This document shows, piece after piece, positions 36,136-43,972 of a DNA stretch of 64,000 nt (the first letter of the stretch is position 1; each line of letters begins with the position of its first letter). The position numbers and the translations under genes are program-made. The stretch lies in the NCBI GenBank assembly GCA_030373505.1, contig JAUCYS010000002.1, positions 124,001-188,000 on the forward strand. The letters are read 5' to 3'. The notes beneath the pieces are model-generated. The model saw nothing but the letters and a program-made list of their open reading frames with translations. It had not been told where the DNA came from and ran no database searches. The DNA is from Parasphingorhabdus sp. (GTDB taxonomy: Bacteria > Pseudomonadota > Alphaproteobacteria > Sphingomonadales > Sphingomonadaceae).

Positions 36136-36385
36136 TCCGGATGATCCCGAAGATTTCGACGTCAGCGTCGCCGGCCTCGAACGCGCGCATATGGGCCGCT
36201 TCATCCGGGTGCTGCGATATGATCTCGGCCTGACGCAGGAGGAATTTGCCCGGACCTACGGCATCCCGCTCACCAATATCCGCCAATATGAAATCGGCCG
36301 CCATATGCCGCCGCCCGCGGTACGCGCCTATCTCAAGGTGATCCGCGCCGAACCGGAAGTAGTGAAACGGGTGATGGCGGGCTGA
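36095..36385 (+). CDS. HTH-type antitoxin partner of BrnT
   Basis: DNA-binding protein of 96 residues. The helix-turn-helix reads GLTQEEFARTYGIPLTNIRQYE near residues 46-67 (in pieces), followed by PPPAVRAYLKVIRAEPEVVKR, a typical end for XRE-type antitoxins. This differs from classical BrnA, a ribbon-helix-helix protein. A strong site AAGGAGG, 4 nt before the ATG, lies inside brnT. Likely neutralises the toxin and represses the shared promoter. Confidence 0.82.
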   Translation: MARNKETMIAIPADPDDPEDFDVSVAGLERAHMGRFIRVLRYDLGLTQEEFARTYGIPLTNIRQYEIGRHMPPPAVRAYLKVIRAEPEVVKRVMAG

Positions 36386-36390
36386 TTTTC

Positions 36391-36460
36391 CCTCTCCCGT
36401 GCGGGAGAGGGTTGCGCAGACTTGGCAGCTTGCTGCCTAGTCGTAGCTGGGTGAGGGTGT
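36391..36460. repeat. repeat family D, copy 1
   Basis: Starts with the hairpin CCTCTCCCGTGCGGGAGAGG right after the antitoxin stop, where it could also end transcription. The 50-bp core at 36409-36458 differs at a single base from 62942-62991. A related half in opposite orientation follows at 36481-36549, so 36386-36627 is filled with repeats and no gene. Confidence 0.8.
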
Positions 36461-36589
36461 ACTGCTCTCGATAGTGAGGAACACCCTCATCCAACTCCGC
36501 CTAATCTTGCGGATAAGGCTTCGTATCCTTCTCCCTCATGGGAGAAGGGACATGGATTGTCCGAAAGTGATAATCCGTTCCCACGTTTT

Positions 36590-36615
36590 GTCATTCCCGC
36601 GAAGGCGGAATCCAG
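36590..36615 (+). repeat. palindrome family C, copy 1
   Basis: GTCATTCCCGCGAAGGCGGA followed by ATCCAG. It lies 12 nt before the GIY-YIG gene, in forward orientation. Confidence 0.85.
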
Positions 36616-36627
36616 TTAGAACAGGCC

Positions 36628-36921
36628 ATGCCTCAAAGCTATCATGTCTATATTCTCGCCAGCAAGCGCAACGGGACTCTCTACATCGGCGTCACCAACA
36701 ATCTGGCCGCCCGCATCTTCGCGCATCGAAACGGAAGGGGTTCGGCGTTTACCAAGAAATATCGAGTAACAAGGCTGGTCCATATCGAACCGTTCGTCGA
36801 TGTCCGCGATGCCATCGCCCGTGAGAAGGCGCTCAAGAAATGGAACCGTGGTTGGAAATTGCGTTTGATCGAGGAGAGCAATCCGGACTGGGGTGATCTG
36901 TTTGACACACTAAACGGATGA
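36628..36921 (+). CDS. GIY-YIG nuclease family protein
   Basis: A 97-residue single-domain GIY-YIG protein (YhbQ/UPF0213-like). The catalytic strand pair reads YHVYILAS and TLYIGVTNNLAARIFAHRNG, with the conserved Arg in the last block, then a KALKKWNRGWKLRLIEE helix. Proteins of this type are common and often multi-copy in sphingomonads; their function is unknown. The gene is bracketed by inverted copies of a palindrome, 12 nt before and 22 nt after. Confidence 0.9.
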   Translation: MPQSYHVYILASKRNGTLYIGVTNNLAARIFAHRNGRGSAFTKKYRVTRLVHIEPFVDVRDAIAREKALKKWNRGWKLRLIEESNPDWGDLFDTLNG

Positions 36922-36943
36922 TCAGCCTTGAAGAGCGTGCCAG

Positions 36944-36970
36944 CTGGATCCCCGCCTTCGCGGGGATGAC
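36944..36970 (-). repeat. palindrome family C, copy 2
   Basis: Reverse-orientation copy with core GATCCCCGCCTTCGCGGGGA, 22 nt after the GIY-YIG gene. Together with copy 1 it forms inverted brackets around that gene. Confidence 0.85.
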
Positions 36971-36997
36971 AAGTGCGCTTCGGTCCTAACCACCTGT

Positions 36998-37024
36998 GTC
37001 ATTCCCGCGCAGGCGGGAATCCAG
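36998..37024 (+). repeat. palindrome family C, copy 3
   Basis: GTCATTCCCGCGCAGGCGGG followed by AATCCAG, 27 nt after copy 2 and in forward orientation, shortly before the 3' end of nadA. Confidence 0.85.
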
Positions 37025-37084
37025 TCGGTCGGCGAAAAGGAGACATTCGCTCAAATGAGCCCTATTCCCTCCAGAACAGATGTC

Positions 37085-38098
37085 CTACCCCTCATGCGCC
37101 AGATCAGTCGGCCCCAGATCGCCCTGCCCGATCGTCGCGCTCGCCATTTCCATCATCTTGTCGATCGACTTGCGGGCCTGCAGACGCATTTCCTCGTCCA
37201 TCTCGATCCGCGGCTCCAGATCACGCAGCGCGATATAGAGTTTCTCCATCGTGTTCAGCGCCATATAGGGGCAGATATTGCAGTTGCAGTTGCCGTCCGC
37301 ACCGGGCGCGCCGATGAAATTCTTTTCCGGCAATGCCTTTTCCATCTGGTGAATGATATGCGGTTCGGTGGCGATGATGATCGTGTCGCCTTCAAATTCC
37401 TTGGCATATTTCAGAATCGCGCTGGTCGATCCCACCATGTCGGCATGATCCAGAATATAGGGAGGGCATTCCGGGTGCGCCGCCACCGGCGCACCGGGAT
37501 GCTGGGCCTGCAGCTTGAGCAGTTCGGTCTCGCTGAACGCTTCATGGACGATGCACACGCCGGGCCAGAGCAGCATCTCGCGACCGGTTTTCTTCGATAC
37601 ATAGCCGCCGAGATGCTTGTCCGGGCCAAAGATGATCTTCTGGTCGAGCGGAATCTGCGCCAGAATATGTTCGGCGGACGAGCTGGTGACGATGATATCG
37701 GACAGCGCCTTCACCTCCGCCGAGCAGTTGATATAGGTCACCGCAATATGGTCGGGATGCGCTTCGCGAAACGCCTTGAACTGGTCCGGCGGGCAGCTGT
37801 CTTCCAGGCTGCAGCCCGCATCCATGTCCGGCAAGATGACAATTTTCTCCGGCGACAGGATCTTGGCGGTTTCCGCCATGAACTTCACGCCGCAGAAGGC
37901 GATCACATCGGCATCGGTTTCTGCCGCCTTGCGCGACAGTTCGAGACTGTCACCAACGAAATCGGCGATATCCTGCAATTCCGGCTTCTGGTAATAATGG
38001 GCCAGAATGATCGCGTTGCGTTCCTTGCGCAGCCGGTTGATTTCCTCGACAATATCGACCCCGGCCAAGCTGCCGCCTATTCCACCACGTGCGTCCAT
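37085..38098 (-). CDS. nadA: quinolinate synthase
   Basis: [4Fe-4S] enzyme that condenses iminoaspartate and dihydroxyacetone phosphate to quinolinate. The 337 residues contain ILAHYYQKPELQDIADFVGDS (in pieces), FCGVKFMAETAKIL, the first cluster region DMDAGCSLEDSC, YINCSAEVKA, HPECPP and NCNCNICPYM with the remaining cysteines. Works upstream of NadC, also in this window. Confidence 0.97.
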   Translation of the reverse strand: MDARGGIGGSLAGVDIVEEINRLRKERNAIILAHYYQKPELQDIADFVGDSLELSRKAAETDADVIAFCGVKFMAETAKILSPEKIVILPDMDAGCSLEDSCPPDQFKAFREAHPDHIAVTYINCSAEVKALSDIIVTSSSAEHILAQIPLDQKIIFGPDKHLGGYVSKKTGREMLLWPGVCIVHEAFSETELLKLQAQHPGAPVAAHPECPPYILDHADMVGSTSAILKYAKEFEGDTIIIATEPHIIHQMEKALPEKNFIGAPGADGNCNCNICPYMALNTMEKLYIALRDLEPRIEMDEEMRLQARKSIDKMMEMASATIGQGDLGPTDLAHEG

Positions 38099-38120
38099 TT
38101 TACATTCCTATATCCTGTTT

Positions 38121-38181
38121 CCGTTCGTGCTGAGCCTGTCGAAGCACGCTTGCCACCCTTCGACAGGCTCAGGGCGAACGG
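38121..38181. repeat. palindrome family B, copy 1
   Basis: GAGCCTGTCGAAG and its inverted partner CTTCGACAGGCTC, flanked by CCGTTCG and CGAACGG, lie between nadA and the kelch gene. This is a repeat common in sphingomonad genomes. Confidence 0.85.
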
Positions 38182-38229
38182 AGTTTCTGATTCCCGAAGA
38201 GTCTAGGGCAAGTTACCGTTCAATGGAAA

Positions 38230-39309
38230 TCAATTGCTTATCCGGAATTTGACAATCCGGTCGGTCACTTTCTGCTCCGCATCCATGCCGCCCAATATAT
38301 AATATTCCGCGCCGGCCTGAACGAGACCGCGATGGTCCATGCTCGGTTCGGCCAGTTGTCCCAGTTGCTGCCACCGGTCGGTTTGCAGATCATAGGCAAA
38401 AAAACCGGCCGACGGCCTGGCCGGCACGCCGTCATAGCCGATACCGTCATAATTATAGGGATTGTCGCCGCCGCCTGCAAATATCACGCGATGCCCCGCT
38501 TCATCTCCCACCGCCGCCATTCGGTACAGTGCCGCACCGGCATGGGCCTCGACTCCGCGCCAGCTGATTTGCGTCGGATTCTGCGGATCGATATCGCCGC
38601 GCCAGGTCAGTTTCGCCGGCACGAACTTGCGCTTGCCATCGGCAAAGACGGTCGCCACCCCGTCGCTGATGATGATGCTGTTACCCGCGATCCCGCCGGC
38701 ATGACCGAACACGGGGGTGCCGGGAAAGGGCGTCGCCTCGGTCCAGGCGCCGGTCTGCGTGTCAAACAGCTGCACCACGCTGACATTGCCTTCGTCATGC
38801 CAGCCGGAAATCAGATAGATGAAGCGGTTCTGATAGGGCACCGCCACGGCGTCATCGACCGGAGTGGGCATATCCGCCTTTTTCTCATAACGCCCGGTTG
38901 CCGGGTCAAAGGCAAAGACGTCTGGGGTCGAGACTTCGTCGCCATTGGCGGCAACGGTATAGCCACCGAATATATAGATTTTCCCGGCAACCGGAACCGC
39001 CGCGCTGGCCAGCCGTCCTTCCGGAACCGGGACCGAAGCGATGATCTTGCAGGCTTCGGTCGCCAGCACGCAGGCATAGGCGACGTTGCCGGTGTCTTTC
39101 CATGTCTTGCCCGCCCTCAGGCCGTTGAAGCTGTAGAGAGTCGGTCCATCCGGCCCGTCGATGACCGCCACCGCATTGTTGCTGATCGGTTCCGGCAGGA
39201 CAAAACCCGCGGTCTGCGACAGCGGTTCCGGCTGCGGGCTGCGTTCGCATCCGGACAGCGTCATTCCTGTCGCCAGCAGCGCCAGCCCCGCACTCTTGGC
39301 AAATCTCAT
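38230..39309 (-). CDS. kelch-repeat lipoprotein
   Basis: Lipoprotein of 359 residues (signal ending GMTLSGC) with kelch-type beta-propeller repeats: GKIYIFGGYTVAANGDE, NRFIYLISGWHDEGN, HRVIFAGGGDNPYNYDG and EYYILGGMD each lead into a blade. No enzyme signature is visible. It overlaps the upstream DUF4230 gene by 4 nt, so the two are probably co-expressed with the MBL hydrolase gene. Likely periplasmic; function unknown. Confidence 0.85.
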   Translation of the reverse strand: MRFAKSAGLALLATGMTLSGCERSPQPEPLSQTAGFVLPEPISNNAVAVIDGPDGPTLYSFNGLRAGKTWKDTGNVAYACVLATEACKIIASVPVPEGRLASAAVPVAGKIYIFGGYTVAANGDEVSTPDVFAFDPATGRYEKKADMPTPVDDAVAVPYQNRFIYLISGWHDEGNVSVVQLFDTQTGAWTEATPFPGTPVFGHAGGIAGNSIIISDGVATVFADGKRKFVPAKLTWRGDIDPQNPTQISWRGVEAHAGAALYRMAAVGDEAGHRVIFAGGGDNPYNYDGIGYDGVPARPSAGFFAYDLQTDRWQQLGQLAEPSMDHRGLVQAGAEYYILGGMDAEQKVTDRIVKFRISN

Positions 39310-40022
39310 TGCGCCTCTTCCCTCTTCTTCTGCTGCTCCGCCAGCACTTCCCGGATCGGCCGCGAATAGTCCCAGCGCTCCTTGTAGCGGCTGCGCTCAT
39401 AGGGGAAGAAGGCATCGATTTTCACTTCCACGCCCGCTGCCTGCAACGGCACCGCAAAATTGTGCCGCACCGCTCGCCGCGCGGCCTCCCGCGCCAGCCG
39501 GACCTGCACCGGATTCTGCGCCTGCTTGGCCAGTTCCTCGACGCCCTTCTTGCGATTGGCCTGATCGAGGACATCTTCGGCATCGGTCAGCGCCATCAAG
39601 ATTCCGCCGTCGTCATAGGTCTGGATCTGGTCGATATGCACCTCGGGCCGGGCGATCTCGATTGCGGGTATTTCGACATAGAGCGTATTGTCGCGTGCAT
39701 CCCAGCGGACGTCATCCTCATCCAGCTTGGCTAGGTCCAGCTCGTAGCGGACACTGCCGGGCATGATCAGCGTCTTGCGCGCCGATAGGCCGAGCCTGGT
39801 CAGCGTGGTGGTGACGGTGGCGTTGTAGCTCGCCGAAAAGACAGTCAGCCGGTTCTGCTCCTGCATGTTGCTGAGGCTGGCATTGGCGATGGAGACCGGG
39901 TCGGGGCTGACGCTGCTCTCGACCCGGGCAAAAAGCATCCAGGCGAGCGCGATGATCAGGATCAGGAACCCGCCGATTATGGCGAAAGGCAACCAGACGC
40001 GCCACGACATGGGCCTGCTCAT
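39306..40022 (-). CDS. DUF4230 domain protein, membrane-anchored
   Basis: A 238-residue protein with one N-terminal transmembrane helix (WLPFAIIGGFLILIIALAWM) and a DUF4230 periplasmic domain (ARKTLIMPGSVRYELDLAKL, NTLYVEIPAIEIARPEV). The end is a charged helix. Domain function is not known. It overlaps both neighbours by 4 nt, forming an operon with the MBL hydrolase and kelch lipoprotein. Confidence 0.85.
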   Translation of the reverse strand: MSRPMSWRVWLPFAIIGGFLILIIALAWMLFARVESSVSPDPVSIANASLSNMQEQNRLTVFSASYNATVTTTLTRLGLSARKTLIMPGSVRYELDLAKLDEDDVRWDARDNTLYVEIPAIEIARPEVHIDQIQTYDDGGILMALTDAEDVLDQANRKKGVEELAKQAQNPVQVRLAREAARRAVRHNFAVPLQAAGVEVKIDAFFPYERSRYKERWDYSRPIREVLAEQQKKREEAQ

Positions 40023-40891
40023 GCAGCCATGCTCCAGACGTCGCCAGATTGCTCGACGAGTCCGCGATCCAGCAGGTCGAGCAGATGCGCCCGTACCGAC
40101 TGGCCCGCTGCACCGGTGAGCCGCGGATCGAGCCCCTTGTACATCTGCGGCACCATGTCGACGATGGCGGCAGGGCCGCTTTGCAACAGCTTCAATATCT
40201 GCCGCTCGCGCTGCTTGCGATGGCCCATCATCCCCCGCACCAGCTGCCGTGGATTGGTGACCTTCTTGCCATGGGCCGGATAATAGACCGTGTCCTTGCG
40301 CTCATAGAGCTTCTGCAGGCTCGCCATATAATCGGCCATATTGCCGTCCGGCGGCACGATCACGCTGGTCGACCAGGCCATGACATGGTCGCCGGTAAAC
40401 ATCGCACCCGATTCCCGGACGGACAGGCAGAGATGGTTCGACGTATGGCCCGGCGTCGCCACCGCCTCGATGGTCCAGCCGTCGCCAGCGACCGTCTCGC
40501 CGTCGGCAAGCACCCGGTCGGGCTGATAATGCCGGTCAAAGCTCTCGTCCGCACGCGGGCCGTCCGCCTCGAGCACCAGCGGCGCACAGCCGATGATCGG
40601 CGCGCCGGTGCGTTCCGCCAGGGGCGCGGCCGCCGGGCTATGGTCCCTGTGGGTGTGGGTACACATGATCGCGCTGATCCGTGCGTCGCCCACCGCTGCC
40701 AGGATCGCCTCGATATGCTCATCAATCGCCGGGCCGGGGTCGATGACGGCCCGGTCCGACTTGTTGCCGACGATATAGGTCTGGGTCCCGGTATAGGTGT
40801 AGGGGCTGGGGTTGCCGGCCAGCACGCGCGCCACCAGCGGTTCCATCTGCTCGCACAGGCCCGTGGGATATTTTGAAGGGTCAAAGTCCAT
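40019..40891 (-). CDS. MBL-fold metallo-hydrolase
   Basis: Beta-lactamase-fold hydrolase of 290 residues with metal ligands THTHRDHS near residue 80, the His in TPGHTSNHLC, and the Asp in FTGDHVM. A C-terminal winged-helix-like segment (QILKLLQSGPAAIVDMV) resembles the LACTB2-like group, some of which are RNases. ATG at 40891 is chosen; an in-frame ATG at 40918 would add nine residues. First gene of the three-gene run with DUF4230 and the kelch lipoprotein. Confidence 0.88.
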   Translation of the reverse strand: MDFDPSKYPTGLCEQMEPLVARVLAGNPSPYTYTGTQTYIVGNKSDRAVIDPGPAIDEHIEAILAAVGDARISAIMCTHTHRDHSPAAAPLAERTGAPIIGCAPLVLEADGPRADESFDRHYQPDRVLADGETVAGDGWTIEAVATPGHTSNHLCLSVRESGAMFTGDHVMAWSTSVIVPPDGNMADYMASLQKLYERKDTVYYPAHGKKVTNPRQLVRGMMGHRKQRERQILKLLQSGPAAIVDMVPQMYKGLDPRLTGAAGQSVRAHLLDLLDRGLVEQSGDVWSMAA

Positions 40892-40989
40892 GGCTATGAT
40901 GTGGCATATCCCGACCATAAAACAACCATGAAAAAGGGCGATCCGCGAAAACGAACCGCCCGGTCACCGTGTAAATCGGATTGGCTGGC

Positions 40990-42831
40990 TCAGGTCATCG
41001 ACAGTTCCGACAGCTGTGCTTTCACTTTCTGGATGCCGCGATCAAGCTCCTTGAGCGTCCGGGCGCGCGTGCTCATGTTGTCCGTGCATTTCGCCGCTTC
41101 GGCGCGGCCTTTTTCCAGACCCGACAATGTTGCCTTGAGAATGGCCGCCCTGTCGACCTTGACTTCAAATCCGCCGCAACCAGCCACCACCGCCCAGGCC
41201 TGACTGGTGAGTCCATTTTTCCCGCTCATTGCGATCTGCTTGTTCATCGCCTTGCAGTCGGGACCGTTGCTGCTGGCCGCATGCGCGCTGCTTCTCGCAT
41301 AGGATATCGAGGAAAGGAGAGCGGTCCGGCTTTGCTCGCGAGCCTCAAGGGCAGCCTCGCGCTGGGCCTGCTGGGCTTCGCGCAAAGCCTCGCGCTGGGC
41401 CTCGCGCGCTTCTCGCATCGCTTCGCGCTGGGCTTGCCGTGCCTCCCGCTGCGCTTCGCGCACTTCCCGGTCTGCTTCCCGCAGCTCCCGTTCCATTTCG
41501 CGCTTGGCTTCGGCCAGTTCCCGGTCGACTTCGCTCATCGTCGAGCGCATCTCGGTCTCATCCCATCCGCTTTCGTGCAGCGCTTTCTCGGCCTCCAGCC
41601 GCGACTGTTCGGCTTCCTTGACCATCTGCCGCACTTCCTGTTCGCTCAGTTTCTTGTCTGTGCGCAATATAATGGTTCGGCCATTATGCTTGATGGTGTG
41701 AACATGGTCGTCGGCCGGGTCATAATCCTTGCGCCCGTTGAGCATGGTGATGGTGGTAACCTCGCCCACCTTTGCCGGTGCGGACGGTGCCGAGGGGGCT
41801 TCGGGAGCAAAGACCGCCGACGAAGCAGCCGGAGCGGATGGCGCTGCCGGTGGGAGCGGTGCCAGTGGCGCCTCAGGAACAGACAGGCCCACAGGATCGA
41901 CCGATTCGGCATAGGTGACGGTTGCCGTCAGCGGCAGCGCGATGACCGTCCCTGCCGCCACCAGTGCGGCTCCCAGTCGCCGGCGCAGCGTCGATTTTTC
42001 TGACTGGCCGAGCATTTTCAGCCGTCCCTTGATCTTGTCCTTCTGGTTCAGCGGACTGGCCAGACCCAGCCGGTGGCCGGATGCCGACTTGGCGATGGTC
42101 CGGCCATAGATGGCCCGGACATCGCGCCCGCTCTGCGCCAGCACCCGCGCGTCGCAGGCCGTTTCCTGGTCCTGCCGGAAGGCGATCCAGGCAAACCAGG
42201 CGACCGGATTGAACCAGTGCAGCGACAGGATCGACAGACCGACGAAATTGGCCGCCAGATCGCCGGCTTCGTGGTGGGCGATTTCATGTTCCAGAGCCAG
42301 TTTCCGTTCCCGCGGTGCATAGTCGCGGAAGAAATTGGTCGGGACCGCAATATATTTGTCGAACAGGCCAAAGGCGAGAGGCCCGCCGACCGCCGCCGTT
42401 TCGAGAATCTTGATATTGCCATGACGGCTGATCAGACGGCCGTCGGCGACGATGTCTTCCCGAAACTGCAGATAGGCGGCCAGTTTGCTGATGAACAGGA
42501 GCCCCGCTCCGCCAAGCCAGAGGATGAGCGCAATCATCATCCAGTCGAGCGAAGCCAGGGCGCCGAATGCGCTGCTTTGGGCAGGGGCGGCGACAAGCAG
42601 ATCGGAACCGGTCGTTGCCGGCACGAATGCCGCTATCGGCTCAACCTCGGCCGGTGCCTCGAGCGTCAGCGTTGGCATGAACAGCCGCGCCACCGGCACG
42701 ATCCAGAGCAGATAGGCGATACGGGCGCCGAAAAAATGGGCCACCGGCTTGCGGATTGCCAGCACCAGCAGCAACAGCAGGGTCATCGAGACCATGGTAT
42801 CCCAGATCCATTGGTTCAGTTCGCCACTCAT
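40990..42831 (-). CDS. M56 family metallopeptidase (BlaR1-like) with long charged helix
   Basis: Integral-membrane zinc protease of 613 residues. N-terminal hydrophobic helices (about 10-26, 38-53, 97-120) surround the protease motif HEIAHH at 182-187, with QETACDARVL as the downstream metal-ligand segment. A further helix near 295-312 leads to a Pro/Ala-rich linker and a periplasmic domain with a striking run of QREAxREA-type repeats (about 410-500), predicted coiled coil, then a Cys-containing C-terminus. There is no penicillin-binding domain, so the signal sensed is not evidently a beta-lactam. It overlaps blaI by 4 nt. Confidence 0.87.
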   Translation of the reverse strand: MSGELNQWIWDTMVSMTLLLLLVLAIRKPVAHFFGARIAYLLWIVPVARLFMPTLTLEAPAEVEPIAAFVPATTGSDLLVAAPAQSSAFGALASLDWMMIALILWLGGAGLLFISKLAAYLQFREDIVADGRLISRHGNIKILETAAVGGPLAFGLFDKYIAVPTNFFRDYAPRERKLALEHEIAHHEAGDLAANFVGLSILSLHWFNPVAWFAWIAFRQDQETACDARVLAQSGRDVRAIYGRTIAKSASGHRLGLASPLNQKDKIKGRLKMLGQSEKSTLRRRLGAALVAAGTVIALPLTATVTYAESVDPVGLSVPEAPLAPLPPAAPSAPAASSAVFAPEAPSAPSAPAKVGEVTTITMLNGRKDYDPADDHVHTIKHNGRTIILRTDKKLSEQEVRQMVKEAEQSRLEAEKALHESGWDETEMRSTMSEVDRELAEAKREMERELREADREVREAQREARQAQREAMREAREAQREALREAQQAQREAALEAREQSRTALLSSISYARSSAHAASSNGPDCKAMNKQIAMSGKNGLTSQAWAVVAGCGGFEVKVDRAAILKATLSGLEKGRAEAAKCTDNMSTRARTLKELDRGIQKVKAQLSELSMT

Positions 42832-43196
42832 TTTTTCAACTCCCTCAAAAGCTCCTCGATTTCGCGGATATCCTCGGCGCTCAATTCATCGGCCTCGGCC
42901 AAATGGGCAACCAATGGCATGACTTTTCCCCCGAAAAGCCGATCCACAAAATTTCGTGACACGCCGGTCAGATAGGCATCCCGTTCGACCAGCGGTGAAT
43001 AGAGAAAACGGCGACCGTCGCGCTCGGTCCCGACCACTGCCTTGGCGGCCAAGCGCGACAGCAGCGTCTTGACGGTCTGCAGCGACCAGTCCTTTTCGTC
43101 TGCCACCCGATCGGCCACTTCCGTGGCGGTCAGCGGCGCGCGCTTCCAGAGGACTTCCATGACGGCATGTTCTGCATCGCTAATGCGTTCGGTCAT
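42828..43196 (-). CDS. BlaI/MecI/CopY family repressor
   Basis: Winged-helix repressor of 122 residues (ISDAEHAVMEVLWKRAPLTATEVADRV, KDWSLQTVKTLLSRLAAKAVV, seen in pieces). In this family the partner M56 protease cleaves the repressor on signal. The gene is coupled to the M56 protease, and a perfect BlaI-type dyad lies 33 nt upstream, so the pair should be autoregulated. Confidence 0.92.
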   Translation of the reverse strand: MTERISDAEHAVMEVLWKRAPLTATEVADRVADEKDWSLQTVKTLLSRLAAKAVVGTERDGRRFLYSPLVERDAYLTGVSRNFVDRLFGGKVMPLVAHLAEADELSAEDIREIEELLRELKK

Positions 43197-43228
43197 GATA
43201 TGGGTCCCTCCGGCGACAATCGTCAGTG

Positions 43229-43242
43229 ACTACACCTGTAGT
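43229..43242 (-). promoter_or_regulatory. BlaI/MecI-type operator
   Basis: ACTACA-CC-TGTAGT is a perfect dyad matching the family consensus TACA-N2-TGTA. On the minus strand a -35-like TTTACA (43258-43263) is followed after 17 nt by TACAGG, inside the operator, so bound repressor would block the blaI promoter. Confidence 0.8.
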
Positions 43243-43408
43243 TTAATCGACCACGGATGTAAACAGTGAATGTCGGGAGCGATGTCGTTGGTGGATCATC
43301 AGCGGCCGTTTGTCGAAAACAGGCGCTTGTCGGAATATTTTACACGCACCGCGATCCTTAACGGCGCATAAACCGGGCAAGTAACTGTAATTCAAGGTTT
43401 TCCGAAAA

Positions 43409-43426
43409 CTGGCACGACCGATGCAA
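43409..43426 (+). promoter_or_regulatory. sigma-54 promoter
   Basis: CTGGCACGACCGATGCAA matches the -24/-12 consensus YTGGCACG-N4-TTGCW at all but one informative position, with the invariant GG (43411-43412) and GC (43423-43424) exactly 10 nt apart. The predicted start is near 43436. No plus-strand gene follows. Confidence 0.75.
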
Positions 43427-43435
43427 GGTATTGGT

Positions 43436-43597
43436 CGTACAGAATGTTTCACAACCCCACCCCCCTTTCACGAGGGATAAATGAGGGGGACAATCGACTG
43501 GTCTCTGTTGTCCCATCTCGTTGAAAATTCGACAAAGCTTACCCAAGCTTACCCCAAATGAAAACGGCCCGGTCCTCCTAGACCGAGCCGTTTTTAT
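43436..43597 (+). ncRNA. candidate sigma-54-dependent small RNA
   Basis: Transcription from the sigma-54 site would run about 160 nt to the terminator at 43563-43597 without meeting a credible coding sequence. The RNA would have a C-rich 5' segment (ACCCCACCCCCC), a stem GGGACAA (43488-43494) with TTGTCCC (43508-43514), two tandem AGCTTACCC copies near 43537-43556, and a terminator hairpin whose loop displays CCTCCT, complementary to Shine-Dalgarno sequences. The remainder of the blaI-grxD gap (43265-43408) shows no gene; enhancer sites for the activator would be expected there. Confidence 0.5.
43561..43597 (+). terminator. bidirectional terminator
   Basis: AACGGCCCGGTC (43563-43574) pairs with GACCGAGCCGTT (43581-43592) with one mismatch. 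T tracts on both strands let it serve the plus-strand RNA and the convergent grxD transcript, whose stop is 38 nt away. Confidence 0.9.
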
Positions 43598-43629
43598 TTC
43601 CGGGTCAAGCCGGCAGGACCGGCAGGTGC

Positions 43630-43962
43630 TTAGGCCTGGGCGGGAGCAACCTTTTTCTCGGCCATCAGTTCGCCAAGTTCGCCGGCCTCATACATTTCCA
43701 TCATGATATCGCTGCCACCGACAAATTCGCCTTTGACGTAGAGCTGCGGAATGGTCGGCCAGTCGGAATAATCCTTTATTCCCTGACGGACTTCCATGTC
43801 CTGCAGCACATCAAAGGACTCGAAGCCCACTCCGAGATGCTCCAATATGGCAACGGCGCGACTGGAAAAGCCGCACTGCGGAAACAGCGGGGTGCCTTTC
43901 ATGAAAAGCACCACGTCATTGCTGTTCACCACCGCTTTGATTTTTTCGTTCACGTCGGTCAT
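43630..43962 (-). CDS. grxD: monothiol glutaredoxin, Grx4 type
   Basis: CGFS-type glutaredoxin of 110 residues that binds and hands on [2Fe-2S] clusters together with BolA. The active site CGFS lies in FPQCGFSSRAV near residue 30, with the glutathione-binding WPTIPQLYVKGEFVGGSDI segment. It is the last gene of the leuC-to-grxD run, 10 nt after bolA. Confidence 0.96.
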   Translation of the reverse strand: MTDVNEKIKAVVNSNDVVLFMKGTPLFPQCGFSSRAVAILEHLGVGFESFDVLQDMEVRQGIKDYSDWPTIPQLYVKGEFVGGSDIMMEMYEAGELGELMAEKKVAPAQA

Positions 43963-43972
43963 CTTGTTTCTC

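Noticed and set aside
43320-43380. NtrC-type enhancer site upstream of the sigma-54 promoter
   Set aside because: A GCACC...GGCGC pair is present but spacing does not fit the TGCAC-N5-GTGCA type, so the activator remains unknown.
43521-43706. Possible small protein downstream of the sigma-54 promoter
   Set aside because: It begins with TTG without a ribosome site and runs through the terminator into antisense grxD.
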